Shown: positions 53,782 through 62,061 of the stretch, one piece after another
How positions within the stretch are numbered: the stretch's first letter is position 1
Layout: each line of letters opens with the position of its first letter
Assembly: GCA_029260575.1 (NCBI GenBank)
Contig: JAJDDB010000001.1
Location: 1 to 64,000 of the forward strand
Direction: 5' to 3'
DNA: 64,000 bases
DNA from: Phycisphaerales bacterium
GTDB taxonomy: Bacteria > Planctomycetota > Phycisphaerae > Phycisphaerales > SM1A02
Notes under the pieces: model-generated
What the model saw: only the letters and a program-made list of their open reading frames with translations
The model's database searches: none
Told to the model about the DNA's origin: nothing
Program-made: the position numbers and the translations under genes

Positions 53782-55533
53782 ATGCATGCACGCATCCGCT
53801 ACAACTTCATAGCAATATGCGTTCTCGGACTTACATGCTCGATAACTGCCGCACAGCACATTGCGCCTCGCGAAAACGCTGCCCGCGGCCACCTCCAGCC
53901 GCGCATTGCGCTCACATCCCCTGCTCAGCTCGACCAACCCGCCGGCCCGCACAAACTCGTTATCAAATTCCGTGACACAGCCCAGCTTCGCGTCGACAAC
54001 ACCGAAGTGCGGTCTCTGACAAACGCTGACACCAACGACCTGTCAAACCTTCTCGCGCAGCACAACGCACAGCTCGAACCCCTCTTCAAACTTCCCGCAC
54101 AAACGCTCGCAAATATCGAGCAGCGCGCTGCGCAGCGCAGCGGAAGCGCCCAACCCGACCTCGCCGGCCTGATGCGCATCCGCGGTGCAGATGATCAACA
54201 GCTTGCGCCGCTGGCCCGCGCGCTGCGCAATCTCGACATCGTTGAATATGTGCAGTTCGTAGCAGTACAAGTGCCGCCGCCATGCGATGACATTGCCCCC
54301 GCCACGCCGCCATATCGAAATCAGCAGGGATACCTCACGAGAAACCCCGGCCTGCATGCAGATTGCGCGCAGCTCATTGCCGGCGCCTCGGGAACGGGCA
54401 TCACCATCGCCGATGTCGAATACGGCTTGCAACACACGCACGAAGACTTGTGCGACGTCATCCTCGAGCCCGGCCAGACGATTGCCCAAGGCGTGTTCAA
54501 CAACGGCTGGCATCATCACGGCACCGCCGTTGCTGGCATCATCACGGCGCTCGACAACAACTTCGGCTGCACAGGAATCGTTCCCGATGCGATGTATCGC
54601 TTCTTCAGCGAATGGACCGCACAAGACGGATTCCGCCGTGAAGACGCCTTCGCCGCAGCTATCAACGCGCTCTCCCCCGGCGATGTCATTCTCCTGGAAA
54701 TGCAGGCGTTCGGACCCAACGACGTCTTCGTTCCGGCTGAATACGAACTGGCAATGTGGACGCTTACCCGTACTGCAGTCGATTCCGGCATCATCGTCGT
54801 CGCCGCGGCGGGCAACGGAAACCAGAACCTCGACAGCGCTGTCCACGCCCAATACATGGCACGCGGCGACAGCGGCGCAATTCTCATCGGTGCCGGCACC
54901 GCAGATACCAATCACGCACGATTGTCGTTCAGCAACTTCGGTTCTCGCGTCGACGTGCAGGGCTGGGGCGCTGCTGTTTTCACGCTCGGCTACGGCAACT
55001 TCGCGCAACACGGCAACGATCCCAACCAGGTCTACTCACACAATTTCAACGGCACCAGTTCCGCATCCGCAGTCGTCGCTGCGTCTGTCGTCGCGCTGCA
55101 GTCCATCTCGCTCAACAATTTCAACACATTGCTCACACCCTCGCAGATGCGCGGGCTGCTTATAGCCACCGGCAGACCACAAGGCGGCAACCTCATCGCG
55201 CACATCGGCCCATTTCCGAATCTTGGCAGTGCTGCGCTCGCGCTCGGCATCGACTCGCCCGACTGCGGCGGAAACGGCAACCCCAACATCTGCAGAATCG
55301 ATCTCTACAACGCTGCAGATGTCAACGACAACGGCGTACCAGACAACTGTGATCGACGCGGCGATCTCGATGGTAACGGTGCAACCAACGTCTTCGATCT
55401 GCTCATGCTTCTCAGACAATGGGGCTCCTGCGCAGCTGATTGTGACACAGCATGCTCTGCCGATCTGCTCGTGCCGGACTGCATTGTCAACGAACTCGAT
55501 CTCGCCGAGCTTCTGGCCAACTGGTCATTCTGA
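53782..55533 (+). CDS. Secreted subtilisin-like serine protease with dockerin-like tail
   Basis: The 583-residue product from the ATG at 53782 has a signal peptide (FIAICVLGLTCSITAAQ). A short propeptide-like domain follows (HKLVIKFRDTAQLRVDN). The S8 catalytic domain has all three residues: Asp211 in ITIADVEYGLQ, His246 in HHHGTAVAGIIT and Ser426 in FNGTSSASAVVAAS. The C-terminal 80 residues hold two dockerin-like units: GDLDGNGATNVFDLLMLLRQ, then WGSC, and CIVNELDLAELLANW. Such tails recur in several exported proteins of this window. The protease is probably surface-bound and degrades external protein. Confidence 0.9.
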   Translation: MHARIRYNFIAICVLGLTCSITAAQHIAPRENAARGHLQPRIALTSPAQLDQPAGPHKLVIKFRDTAQLRVDNTEVRSLTNADTNDLSNLLAQHNAQLEPLFKLPAQTLANIEQRAAQRSGSAQPDLAGLMRIRGADDQQLAPLARALRNLDIVEYVQFVAVQVPPPCDDIAPATPPYRNQQGYLTRNPGLHADCAQLIAGASGTGITIADVEYGLQHTHEDLCDVILEPGQTIAQGVFNNGWHHHGTAVAGIITALDNNFGCTGIVPDAMYRFFSEWTAQDGFRREDAFAAAINALSPGDVILLEMQAFGPNDVFVPAEYELAMWTLTRTAVDSGIIVVAAAGNGNQNLDSAVHAQYMARGDSGAILIGAGTADTNHARLSFSNFGSRVDVQGWGAAVFTLGYGNFAQHGNDPNQVYSHNFNGTSSASAVVAASVVALQSISLNNFNTLLTPSQMRGLLIATGRPQGGNLIAHIGPFPNLGSAALALGIDSPDCGGNGNPNICRIDLYNAADVNDNGVPDNCDRRGDLDGNGATNVFDLLMLLRQWGSCAADCDTACSADLLVPDCIVNELDLAELLANWSF

Positions 55534-55731
55534 CTGCTTCTGCGGTCAATCCGCTGAACACGCCCGCCAAATCGATTCTGTTACCTGCAATTTCAGCTGC
55601 TTCCAGACGTTGTATTGCCACACAAGCCGCTGTCGCCGCGCACTGATCGTGCCGATTGCGTTCCAGACAGCATCGCGTATACCCTCAAACGTCAGGACAC
55701 CAACACAATCAATCCACACTTCAAATTGACC

Positions 55732-57219
55732 ATGCACACCACCGCACGAACAACCACACTTCTGCTGACAGTCATGTGTCTCACCGCTGCGCTCATCACG
55801 CAAACCGCCCGCGCGCAGACCACAACTCCTGACACCGGCACAGATCCTGTCGCCCTGCAGGTTCCCCCCAACTATCCGCTGCCCCCCGAAGCAGCTCCGA
55901 TGTTCGCCAGCATCATGGTCCGGCTTCAGGATCTTCGCGAGCTCGAATACACCAATATCGACATTCCGCTGCGCGTCATTCCCGTTGAGAAATTTGAACA
56001 GCGCTTGCGCACTGCTGTCGATGCGATCTATCCACCTGATCGCCATGATGACATTGTCGCTGGTCTCGCGCGCCTCGGCATGATCAACCCCAACACCGAC
56101 CTCGCAGCGCAGACCGTCACCGCGCGCCTCGGCCAATCTGCGATCGTGTACAACACGCGTTCAGATCGCATGCTTCTCATCATGGAGCAGATTCCTTACG
56201 AATATCTCACAAGCAACGCGCCTTGGGTGCTTGCACGAGTATTGCAGGATCAGCACCACGACATCAACGCCATCCTGAGCACAATCGATGCGCTGCAGAT
56301 CGCACAACCCCGTCAGGACGATCAAGCCCTTGCGATTCGTTTCGTGCTCGATGGCGAACCAACCTACCTTCAGTTCAATTCAAACGTCCTCGAAGCCGGC
56401 GACGCTGACCCGATGACCGAGCAGACCGAAGACGAAACACTCAAGACTCTTTCCACAGTCGCCGGCGTGCAGATCACACTCATGACCCGGCCGACGCTTC
56501 GCCGCTACGCCGAGCAGATCGACAAAGGCCGCGACGAACCAATCCTCAGCGCCATGTTCGCAATGGGTGACAGCGCCGCCTACGTCATCAACCCAATCTA
56601 CGTCGCACTCAACAAAGGTGCATACCTCATCTCATTCCTCAAACGTGTCGGCGGCTGGGAAGATGTCCAGCGCGCATACCGTGAACTGCCCGCCTCGACA
56701 GAACAAACACTGCACCCTGAAAAACTCTTCTACGAACCGGACCTGCCCACCACAATCACACTGCCGCAGTTCAACGCTCTCACGCGCGCAAAATGGACAC
56801 CCGTCGATTCAGCGGTGCACGGTGAATATCACCTCTTCAATCTCTTCCGCCGCTGGCAGTTCGACCTCTTCCAGGCGCGTCTCGCAACCTCCGGCTGGGA
56901 TGGCGACATCTATCAGGCATGGAAAAGCCGCGCCGAAACCTACGCCGTCATCTGCGCAACGACATGGGACACCGAGAAGGACGCTGAAGAGTTTTACAAA
57001 GGCTATCTCCGCCTACTCGGCACCAAATATCTCCAGGCCAAAGCAGATGCAGACTTCACCACCAGCCGCTACAGCTACGCCTGCGGCATCCCCGCACTCG
57101 AACACGGCTGGCTCATTCTCCGCGGCCGCGAAGTCTTCATTATCGAGGGTCTCCCCAAAGACCTCGGCACCGAAGTCCTCGCTGAACTCGAAGCGATGAA
57201 GATCGAATACGTTCAGTAA
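55732..57219 (+). CDS. Secreted protein of unknown function
   Basis: The 495-residue product starts MHTTARTTTLLLTVMCLTAA and has a signal peptide ending near TARAQ. The body is mixed alpha/beta, with a helical QDLRELEYTNIDIPLRVIPV region and a later YHLFNLFRRWQFDLFQARLA region. It resembles neither a named protease nor a sugar enzyme; it lacks HExxH and GxSxG. The gene sits 198 bp after the subtilase on the same strand and might share its transcript. Codon use is like the neighbouring core genes. The start at 55732 is set by the signal peptide. Confidence 0.75.
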   Translation: MHTTARTTTLLLTVMCLTAALITQTARAQTTTPDTGTDPVALQVPPNYPLPPEAAPMFASIMVRLQDLRELEYTNIDIPLRVIPVEKFEQRLRTAVDAIYPPDRHDDIVAGLARLGMINPNTDLAAQTVTARLGQSAIVYNTRSDRMLLIMEQIPYEYLTSNAPWVLARVLQDQHHDINAILSTIDALQIAQPRQDDQALAIRFVLDGEPTYLQFNSNVLEAGDADPMTEQTEDETLKTLSTVAGVQITLMTRPTLRRYAEQIDKGRDEPILSAMFAMGDSAAYVINPIYVALNKGAYLISFLKRVGGWEDVQRAYRELPASTEQTLHPEKLFYEPDLPTTITLPQFNALTRAKWTPVDSAVHGEYHLFNLFRRWQFDLFQARLATSGWDGDIYQAWKSRAETYAVICATTWDTEKDAEEFYKGYLRLLGTKYLQAKADADFTTSRYSYACGIPALEHGWLILRGREVFIIEGLPKDLGTEVLAELEAMKIEYVQ

Positions 57220-57248
57220 GAGCGCTTCGCGCTTTCACACGTTTCACA

Positions 57249-57782
57249 TTATCGTTGCGGCGAAAGTTCATTCACACCGCGTTGATGCTGTGCCAGTCCG
57301 TCAACCGGCAGGCCGATCATTTCACGCAAAGTACCCAGCGTAAAATCGAGCAATTCCTCGTACGTATGCTCGGTGTCGTGAAACAGGTTCGGGTGACGTC
57401 CTGATGCCCACCAGGCGCGAAGCATCCGCCGCGGCGCAACAACCAATCCCATCAGACACGCACTGACCACAATGCTCCCGACGTACCAACCAAGTGGTCC
57501 GATGCCCCGCCGAAATTCCCACGCGCTCACTTCTGCCTCGCCGGGAAGGTTGGTTCCATAGCCCGTCGCAATGTGATGCAGATCATGCCGCATGATCGCC
57601 CAACGGTGCTGCGGCGGGTTCGGCACGCTGAAGCGAATTCCAAACAACTTGGCAGGCGAGCGCGCCGCGTCATAATCCGCTGCGTCATATCCGTTCTCAG
57701 ACAGAAACGCATCCAGACTCTGCCGCACCGTCCACGATACAGACATCGGTGCCTCGCGTGATGGCTGTTCAGGGCTGGTCAT
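57249..57782 (-). CDS. COQ4-like protein
   Basis: The 177-residue product contains MRHDLHHIATGYGTNLPGEA, which matches the HDxxH-(x)11-E metal-binding pattern of COQ4 proteins exactly. It is followed by EVSAWEFRRGIGPLGWYVGS and a hydrophobic segment (SIVVSACLMGLVVAP), also usual in COQ4. In eukaryotes COQ4 takes part in ubiquinone ring modification; bacterial relatives are mostly uncharacterised. Planctomycetes generally use menaquinone, so the role here is open. The assignment rests on the motif and its surroundings. No quinone gene is adjacent. Confidence 0.6.
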   Translation of the reverse strand: MTSPEQPSREAPMSVSWTVRQSLDAFLSENGYDAADYDAARSPAKLFGIRFSVPNPPQHRWAIMRHDLHHIATGYGTNLPGEAEVSAWEFRRGIGPLGWYVGSIVVSACLMGLVVAPRRMLRAWWASGRHPNLFHDTEHTYEELLDFTLGTLREMIGLPVDGLAQHQRGVNELSPQR

Positions 57783-57865
57783 ACTTGTTCATATCCTAGC
57801 CCTCGGCAGGTACGCCGCTGCGATTGCAAGATCGTCCCCATAAAAGCTCGGGCAATGACTCCGGC

Positions 57866-58582
57866 CTATTCCAGGCGATAGGTATTTCCAGCATCCGACG
57901 ACTCCGCAACGGTGGTTCGAGTCGAATTCTCACGCAATGCAGGAATCTTCAACTGTTCAGTCGGCACATCTTTGAGATCCAATGCATGCACAGCACTCTC
58001 AACTTTAAGAGCAGACAGCGCAAGACGCCCCATGAGTCGGCTGTACAGAAGATCAAACCTTGAGCCGGCATCAACCACCTGTTCCGCAACAAAGTCACTG
58101 GACTGCGCGAGACCGCCCGTCAGGTACTCGCCGATGCTTAAGCTGTTGCCCTTGTGCTCCAGAGGGTACGCTGCGCCAGCCACAACAGAATGCAGTCTGC
58201 TCAGCAGTTGTCGCGATGTACGCTCCAGACTGTACAGACTGTCTTCACGTGATCGCCGGGCGAATAGCGGCTTGATCATGAATAGCAACAGTATTCCCGA
58301 TGCACACAGCAGCCCGACACAGATCAGCCCGCGCCAGATGTACCCCCCGCCGGAATCCATGAACAACATTCCAAATCCCGCCATCGCCCACCACACACCG
58401 AACAACGCCACGCTCGCAATCATCGCGCCATACAACACCGGCAGCAGGATCATTGCGACTGCGACGACAACAAGACTGAACCCATACAGCGGCGATCGAC
58501 GAATCGGCTCAATACTTCCCGTGAAGTGTTTGGCCAACGCTGCGGAATACGACGCGACAGTTGAAGTGCCATCGGCATTCAT
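57866..58582 (-). CDS. Membrane protein resembling the N-terminus of M48-type peptidases, without catalytic motif
   Basis: The 238-residue product has an N-terminal soluble 30 residues (FTGSIEPIRRSPLYGFSL), then about four membrane helices (VVVAVAMILLPVLYGAMIAS, LICVGLLCASGILLLFMIKP) and LFARRSREDSLYSLERTSRQ. This resembles the membrane front part of long M48-family proteins in planctomycetes. The expected HExxH site that should follow is absent. Instead there are about 100 mostly helical residues. It could be an inactive, internally deleted relative or an unrelated protein. It lies 84 bp upstream of the COQ4-like gene on the same strand. Confidence 0.6.
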   Translation of the reverse strand: MNADGTSTVASYSAALAKHFTGSIEPIRRSPLYGFSLVVVAVAMILLPVLYGAMIASVALFGVWWAMAGFGMLFMDSGGGYIWRGLICVGLLCASGILLLFMIKPLFARRSREDSLYSLERTSRQLLSRLHSVVAGAAYPLEHKGNSLSIGEYLTGGLAQSSDFVAEQVVDAGSRFDLLYSRLMGRLALSALKVESAVHALDLKDVPTEQLKIPALRENSTRTTVAESSDAGNTYRLE

Positions 58583-59011
58583 GCAGTAGAGATAATACTT
58601 TGCCCTGCACTACTGCTGCGCGCGCAATACGCCACTTTGCAGACAAATAAAACTGGATATTCAGAACCGTTTTTCAGCGCCAGAGCTGCGAATTCGCCAC
58701 AGAAGCGCCTCATTGCGCGCGCCCTCCGCTGCCCCCATCCATATACAGAAACACATCACACCAACACCACCCCGCACCGCCCCCAATTCAAGGCGGCGCT
58801 GCCGGTTCACCGGCCGGCGACAAACACACCCACCCCAGAGAACCCCCATGCTCGACAAACCCACCGCCAACAACAACACAACGCACGAAACATCTCCCAC
58901 TTCCCCAAAAATACCCGACCATCATGCGCAGCGCCGCGAAGTGCTCGAAACCGGAAGTATGTACTTGACGCAAAGGCATAGTCCAACGATTAGAGATAGC
59001 ATCGCCACTCA
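58583..59011. other. 429-bp gene-free region at the edge of the accessory island
   Basis: No supported gene. The sequence around 58740-58900 is C- and A-rich with CACCAACACC-like runs and no coding pattern. TTGACG at 58965-58970 may be the -35 box of the gene at 59012, but no good -10 box is at the right distance. Confidence 0.35.
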
Positions 59012-59704
59012 ATGGCAAAGCCTCGGCGGAAGATTCGATTCCTTGATCCGGGCCGCTATTGGTGCTGGATTCTCGGCCAGTCGATCTACTTGGCCGTCCA
59101 CACCACGATTCCCTATGCCATTGGAGCGGCGCTGGGGATCGGGGGCGCGATCGTGCTGATGTTGCAGGACGATCCGACTTGGTATGTAGCGCTTCTAACT
59201 GCAGCAGGAGGTGGCGTAATCGGTGTGGTTGGAGTCTTTATGTATTCAGCGGTTTGTGGTGTTCTTCGCATACCCGTTGAAGAGCACTATCGGTGGCGAA
59301 CACGGCTTCGCAAGCAGCATCATCGACGGAGGCGTACAGCCACGATGTTGCGCAGTCGTTTAGAGGACGTGACGCAGTCTACAAGTGTCTCTACTGATGC
59401 TATTCGGGCAATCGAAAAGCTACTTGAAGATGGCCACGTCCAACAACAGGCAAATAAACGTGATTGGGGACCTGGCGAGACGGGACAGAAAATCTATGTA
59501 GATACATTCCGTTTCTGGCGCGAGGACGTTGCCGATGCCATTAGAGATTACTTCTCTGCTTCCGATGTCGTCTTGGTTGATAGGTGGCATCAAGAATCAA
59601 TCAGAGAGAATCGGTCCGGCACTCAATACTTCCAAGCAAAGAACAGATGGGGATACATGCTCGGCAAGCTGCATGAGTACTTACAGACAAAGAAACAACA
59701 GTGA
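59012..59704 (+). CDS. Membrane protein of unknown function
   Basis: The 230-residue product has a basic N-terminus (MAKPRRKIRFLDPGRYW) and three membrane helices up to about residue 85 (IPYAIGAALGIGGAIVLML, YVALLTAAGGGVIGVVGVFM). Its cytoplasmic tail is highly basic at first (RKQHHRRRRTATMLRSRLED) and then mixed, ending in a lysine-rich stretch. No family was recognised. It ends only 8 bp from the convergent stop of the small acidic gene, so it is packed tightly against the transposase unit and may travel with it. Confidence 0.65.
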   Translation: MAKPRRKIRFLDPGRYWCWILGQSIYLAVHTTIPYAIGAALGIGGAIVLMLQDDPTWYVALLTAAGGGVIGVVGVFMYSAVCGVLRIPVEEHYRWRTRLRKQHHRRRRTATMLRSRLEDVTQSTSVSTDAIRAIEKLLEDGHVQQQANKRDWGPGETGQKIYVDTFRFWREDVADAIRDYFSASDVVLVDRWHQESIRENRSGTQYFQAKNRWGYMLGKLHEYLQTKKQQ

Positions 59705-59712
59705 TGGCACCT

Positions 59713-59874
59713 TTACGCGCCATCGCTTTCGTTTTCTTCATCATGCTTGGGCCAACCGTCTTCCGGGCGTTCTTTGTCGATCGCCTTCTTCATGGCATCT
59801 TCCCAGTCGCCGTCGATATTCAGGCGGTCGGGTTCTGGCCCCGGCTTCATCTTTGATTCGTCTTTGTCCGGCAT
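59713..59874 (-). CDS. Small acidic protein downstream of the IS1595 transposase
   Basis: The 53-residue product starts MPDKDESKMKPGPEPDRLNI and continues DGDWEDAMKKAIDKERPEDG, then WPKHDEENESDGA. It begins 9 bp after the transposase stop, so it is very likely co-transcribed and coupled. It is strongly acidic and has no signal peptide or membrane helix. The codon pattern and composition look coding in spite of its size. Function is unknown; it may be an accessory protein of the element. Confidence 0.6.
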   Translation of the reverse strand: MPDKDESKMKPGPEPDRLNIDGDWEDAMKKAIDKERPEDGWPKHDEENESDGA

Positions 59875-59883
59875 GTCGTCATT

Positions 59884-60885
59884 CTACGCCTTCACTGGCT
59901 CGCGGTACATGAGGCGCTTTCCTTCTGCACCTTTGATGCACGCCTTGAGCCGTTCGCCATCGTCTACGTTGCGATGGTTGTATCGAAACTCGAACTCGTC
60001 CAAGTAGCGCTGCAAGTGCTTTCGGCTGACGTTGTGGAACGTGCCATTGATGCCGCGCTTCAGGATTGCAAAGAACGATTCGATTGTGTTCGTCGTCACA
60101 TTGCCCCGGACGTATACGCGGTTCTTGTGAGCAATCCGCTCATGCCCGCCCTTGAACTCCTTGCCGACCGTGATGTAGCCGGGGTGTTCATCGGTCATGA
60201 GTGTTGACGACAGGTCGATATGCTCTTTGATCGCTGCTTTCAGGTTGAGCGCAGTCACTTCTGGCATGACGCGGGCGCGAACCTGTCCGCCGCGTTCTAC
60301 TGCTGCGAACACCGGGGTCTTGCGATCGCGGATGGTTTCACTGTTGCTTGTGAAGTTGCGGAAGGGTTCCGGGATGCGCGGCAGACGATAGCGCGGCTTG
60401 CCACCGACGTACGTTTCATCGGCTTCCACGATCCCGCTGAGTTTCGGCCCGCCGTCTGTTGGAGCCATTGCGAAACGAATGCGGTGCATCATGAACAGTG
60501 CGCTCTTGTACGTTACGCCCGTCTGCCGTTTGATCTGCAGCGCGGAGACACCCTTCTTGGAAGCGCAGGCAGCCCAGAACGCATAGCACCAGTGTTGCAG
60601 CGGGATGCGGCTGTCCTCGAATACTGTGCCGATGCGGACGGTGTACTGCTTGGTGCAGCTCCGGCAGCGCCAGAGGTAGCGGCGGTTGCGCTCGCCCGTC
60701 TTTGAGTCTTTCATCTGGTAAACGGCTGTATCCCCACAGCGCGGGCAGCACGGCTGCTGGTCCCAACCCCGCATCGCCTCTAGGAACTCCACGGCGGCCT
60801 TTTCTGATGCGCAGGCGGCTGGAATCGCGGTGACGATCTCAGACTTGTCGGATGCGACCTTGGTTTTCTGTCCTTTGCGTGCCAT
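59884..60885 (-). CDS. IS1595 (ISXO2-like) family transposase
   Basis: The 333-residue product has a zinc ribbon first (CCPRCGDTAVYQM, then WRCRSCTKQYTVRIGTVFED). The DDE-type ISXO2-like domain follows: VEADETYVGGKPR (first Asp), LMTDEHPGYITVG (second Asp), NTIESFFAILKRGINGTFH (Glu) and FEFRYNHRNVDDGERL. The domain order and length match intact family members. Transcription is from the near-perfect promoter just upstream. No clear terminal inverted repeats were found around it, and convergent genes abut it closely, so the limits of the element are uncertain. Confidence 0.92.
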   Translation of the reverse strand: MARKGQKTKVASDKSEIVTAIPAACASEKAAVEFLEAMRGWDQQPCCPRCGDTAVYQMKDSKTGERNRRYLWRCRSCTKQYTVRIGTVFEDSRIPLQHWCYAFWAACASKKGVSALQIKRQTGVTYKSALFMMHRIRFAMAPTDGGPKLSGIVEADETYVGGKPRYRLPRIPEPFRNFTSNSETIRDRKTPVFAAVERGGQVRARVMPEVTALNLKAAIKEHIDLSSTLMTDEHPGYITVGKEFKGGHERIAHKNRVYVRGNVTTNTIESFFAILKRGINGTFHNVSRKHLQRYLDEFEFRYNHRNVDDGERLKACIKGAEGKRLMYREPVKA

Positions 60886-60891
60886 GACATC

Positions 60892-60919
60892 ATTATACCT
60901 GACGCAATAGTTGTGTCAA
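60892..60919 (-). promoter_or_regulatory. Consensus sigma-70 promoter giving a leaderless transposase mRNA
   Basis: On the minus strand TTGACA, a 16-bp spacer and TATAAT stand in order, a perfect match to both boxes. The last base of the -10 box is 6 bases before the A of the transposase ATG at 60885. Transcription would therefore start at or within a base or two of the start codon. Confidence 0.8.
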
Positions 60920-60927
60920 ATAAAAAG

Positions 60928-61110
60928 TCATCCCGCCGCAATCGAGTTTAGGATTCTGAGCCAAGCACGCAATAATGCGTTCTTGTGTTCTTTCTCTTGC
61001 ACCCTTTGGACCTCGTTGCGAATCTCTCGCCCGCTCTCAATGATTGCCTCAGTGTTCTCTTTTACCTTATTTGACGCTGTTGCCTTCTCCGATAGTACCG
61101 CGCTTGACAT
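60928..61110 (-). CDS. Small helical protein overlapping the membrane protein gene
   Basis: The 60-residue product starts MSSAVLSEKATASNKVKENT and reads on as one charged amphipathic helix (EIRNEVQRVQEKEHKNALLR AWLR in two parts). Its ATG lies inside the 3' end of the upstream gene (44-bp overlap, different frame) and has CGGAGGCGCAGAACG before it, a good ribosome site. It is probably coupled to the membrane protein as a partner. It is not recognised as any family. The overlap and size keep confidence moderate. Confidence 0.5.
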   Translation of the reverse strand: MSSAVLSEKATASNKVKENTEAIIESGREIRNEVQRVQEKEHKNALLRAWLRILNSIAAG

Positions 61111-61810
61111 CGTTCTGCGCCTCCGATTGCTGTCTGATTCTTGCATCATTATCGCTATCAGTCAACTCAAAGACGTAAATTGTGATTCCGGCGAAGGTTG
61201 TCAAGAAACCCAGAATTGTGCAAAAAATTCCTTCTTTAAGTCGGCGAGATACTCGAAGATTCTTTGATCTAAGATCGTCATATGCTGCTCGAAGACGCTC
61301 AGCCCGCATAAAAATCAGTTCAATTGGTGCCATCGAACACCAATCCTCTAGATCCTCATTATCAGGGAGCACGGTCGAGAGCGATCTACCCTCAGGCCAG
61401 CGAGGCTTGGGGGGCGGATCAACTTTGATCTCTTGTGACCGCTCAGGGGCCCGGGCTTTCAAATAAAGCCACTTTGTGCGCCGCTTGAGACAGTGCCAAA
61501 TGGCGTATGCGATCCGCCTTAAAGTCGGGCGCTGTGTATGCAGGAAATATACGGCTAGCGTAAAGAGGCAAATGGCTGAGACAATAAGCCACCGAAAGAA
61601 CGGAACTGATCGACCATCAATGATCGCCGTGCGACCCTCAGGAGCCCAAAATTCCAGTTTGAACAGACCTAAGCCGAGAAGTACAGCTAGCAGCGATGAA
61701 AGCACCTTGCGACGATTGCGAAGCGTTTCCGCCAAATCAGCTTGGTCATCCCAGAGCGTCTTAACCTGCTCGAAAATCTGGGCGGCGTTCTTTTCTACGT
61801 CGTCTGTCAT
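61067..61810 (-). CDS. Membrane protein of unknown function
   Basis: The 247-residue product from the ATG at 61810 (a TTG ten codons earlier is possible) starts MTDDVEKNAAQIFEQVKTLW. It has two membrane helices in the first 90 residues (VLSSLLAVLLGLGLFKLEFW, WLIVSAICLFTLAVYFLH) and one near the end (GIFCTILGFLTTFAGITIYV). The middle is a soluble basic and helical segment (PIELIFMRAERLRAAYDDLR). No family was recognised. It lies beside the tRNA gene, is followed by the overlapping 60-residue gene and the transposase, and is part of the island. Confidence 0.6.
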   Translation of the reverse strand: MTDDVEKNAAQIFEQVKTLWDDQADLAETLRNRRKVLSSLLAVLLGLGLFKLEFWAPEGRTAIIDGRSVPFFRWLIVSAICLFTLAVYFLHTQRPTLRRIAYAIWHCLKRRTKWLYLKARAPERSQEIKVDPPPKPRWPEGRSLSTVLPDNEDLEDWCSMAPIELIFMRAERLRAAYDDLRSKNLRVSRRLKEGIFCTILGFLTTFAGITIYVFELTDSDNDARIRQQSEAQNDVKRGTIGEGNSVK

Positions 61811-61852
61811 AATCTTGACTACTGAAACATCCGTGTTCAAAATACGCTAAAA

Positions 61853-61938
61853 TGCGGACGGCGGGAATCGAACCCGCAAGGCGGAATACCGCCAGTGGAC
61901 CCCAAGTCCACTGCGTTTGCCAATTTCGCCACGTCCGC
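61853..61938 (-). tRNA. Class II tRNA: leucine-type body with UGG (proline) anticodon
   Basis: The 86-nt gene folds completely. The acceptor stem is GCGGACG/CGTCCGC and the D arm GCG..CGC has AAATTGGCAAA in the loop. The anticodon stem is GTGGA/TCCAC with loop CTTGGGG, the variable arm is long (GGCGG TATT CCGCC), and the T arm is GCGGG TTCGATT CCCGC. The discriminator is A73 and no CCA is encoded. Body, A73 and long arm are those of tRNA-Leu. Positions 34-36 (61904-61902) are TGG, which decodes CCA/CCG proline codons. It is one base (A35 to G) from the Leu UAG anticodon. Either an unusual tRNA, a mutated gene or a sequence error. Confidence 0.85.
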
Positions 61939-61949
61939 GACCGAGTAAT

Positions 61950-61965
61950 GCCCCCGTCAGGGGGC
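61950..61965. other. GC hairpin just upstream of the tRNA
   Basis: GCCCCC-loop-GGGGGC forms a 6-bp stem 12 bp before the tRNA 5' end. Without a T-run it is a weak terminator candidate for the gene at 62062, or a processing or pausing site. Confidence 0.3.
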
Positions 61966-62061
61966 GTCCCAAGCCACAACCTCATGTCCCGCCTTTAGAC
62001 CAGATGGGGTCGAGGTTGTGCTTGCGCGCTGTTGGGCCAGCGCTTATGAGGGGGCGGCATG

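Noticed and set aside
54043-55011. 322-codon minus-strand open frame
   Set aside because: It lies wholly inside the subtilase gene, which has all three catalytic residues; the reverse frame is low-complexity and without a ribosome site.
59704-60930. Terminal inverted repeats of the IS1595 element
   Set aside because: Only TTGAC(G/A)CAA is shared between 58965 and 60919, and it is better explained as -35 promoter boxes.
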